DNA of 5,991 bases from the NCBI GenBank assembly GCA_047514575.1, contig JAKZYH010000261.1:1-5991 (forward strand), written 5' to 3'. The DNA comes from CAUZIZ01 sp047514575. Lineage in GTDB: Bacteria; Acidobacteriota; UBA6911; RPQK01; JAJDTT01. Made by a program: the position numbers and the translations under genes. Below the pieces are notes generated by a model, which was not told the origin of the DNA, searched no databases, and saw nothing but the letters and a program-made list of their open reading frames with translations. Of this stretch, positions 5,903 through 5,991 are shown in pieces; within the stretch, counting starts at the first letter, position 1, and the number at the start of each line of letters is the position of its first letter.

Positions 5903-5991
5903 GAGCAGAGATACAAGAACCCCTACCCGCAGGTTGCGGCGTTCAGGGCCCGTGGTCCAGAGTGTTGAGGCCTTGAGCTTCGAAGATCAAG
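5903..5991. repeat. 89-bp direct repeat, copy 2 (cut by window end)
   Basis: This matches 5416-5504 at 87 of 89 positions, in the same orientation, and runs off the window. The second change (C to T at 5956) turns a G-C pair of the GGGCC/GGCCC hairpin into a G-T wobble, so the stem can still form. A further hairpin array like that at 5506-5733 may follow beyond the edge. Confidence 0.9.

Noticed and set aside
5416..5991. CRISPR array
   Set aside because: The repeats are 89 bp or more and 487 bp apart; there is no short regular repeat-spacer pattern and no cas gene.

Overview
The window reads as a GC-rich chromosomal fragment from an environmental bacterium, probably uncultivated. An NHL-repeat exported protein, an outer-membrane alginate-export-like start, a DUF3604 protein and arrays of short GC-rich palindromes recur together in Acidobacteria, Planctomycetes, Verrucomicrobia and related candidate phyla. 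That placement is inference from gene content; nothing in the window fixes the taxon.

Layout. (i) Positions 1-1240, minus strand: an exported six-bladed NHL/peptidylglycine-lyase-like beta-propeller gene (323-1240) is followed, about 49 nt downstream, by the 5' end of a second exported protein (1-273, cut by the window edge). The second protein's mature N-terminus resembles the alginate-export-type porin family. The two probably form one transcription unit. (ii) Positions 1241-1399: a divergent intergenic region. (iii) Positions 1400-3604, plus strand: a 734-residue cytoplasmic DUF3604 protein (PHP-like metal-dependent hydrolase fold), function unknown. (iv) Positions 3605-3694: a short convergent gap with a weak terminator-like hairpin. 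(v) Positions 3695-4969, minus strand: a 424-residue DEAD-box RNA helicase of the RhlE type with a basic tail. It is preceded by a leader region (4970-5250) with three sizeable stem-loops. (vi) Positions 5250-5991: no convincing gene, but a dense structured repeat region.

The repeat region is the most unusual part. Six perfect or near-perfect hairpins between 5506 and 5733 are arranged as A-B-C-C'-B'-A' around a single centre at 5619.5, with spacers of 10, 22, 42, 22 and 10 nt. The flanks match in inverted orientation, so this is a decayed 228-bp inverted repeat built from smaller hairpins. Shorter colinear inverted blocks continue the symmetry outward to about 5451/5775. The outer left arm is an 89-bp sequence (5416-5504) that reappears with two transitions at 5903-5991 and is cut by the window end, so a second element probably follows. 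The architecture is like REP/BIME-type non-autonomous elements mobilised by RAYT (TnpA-REP) transposases; no transposase gene is in the window.

The protein genes do not form an obvious single pathway. The NHL and porin-like genes could act together at the envelope. The DUF3604 gene shares only the divergent control region with them, and the helicase looks like an independent housekeeping or stress gene.
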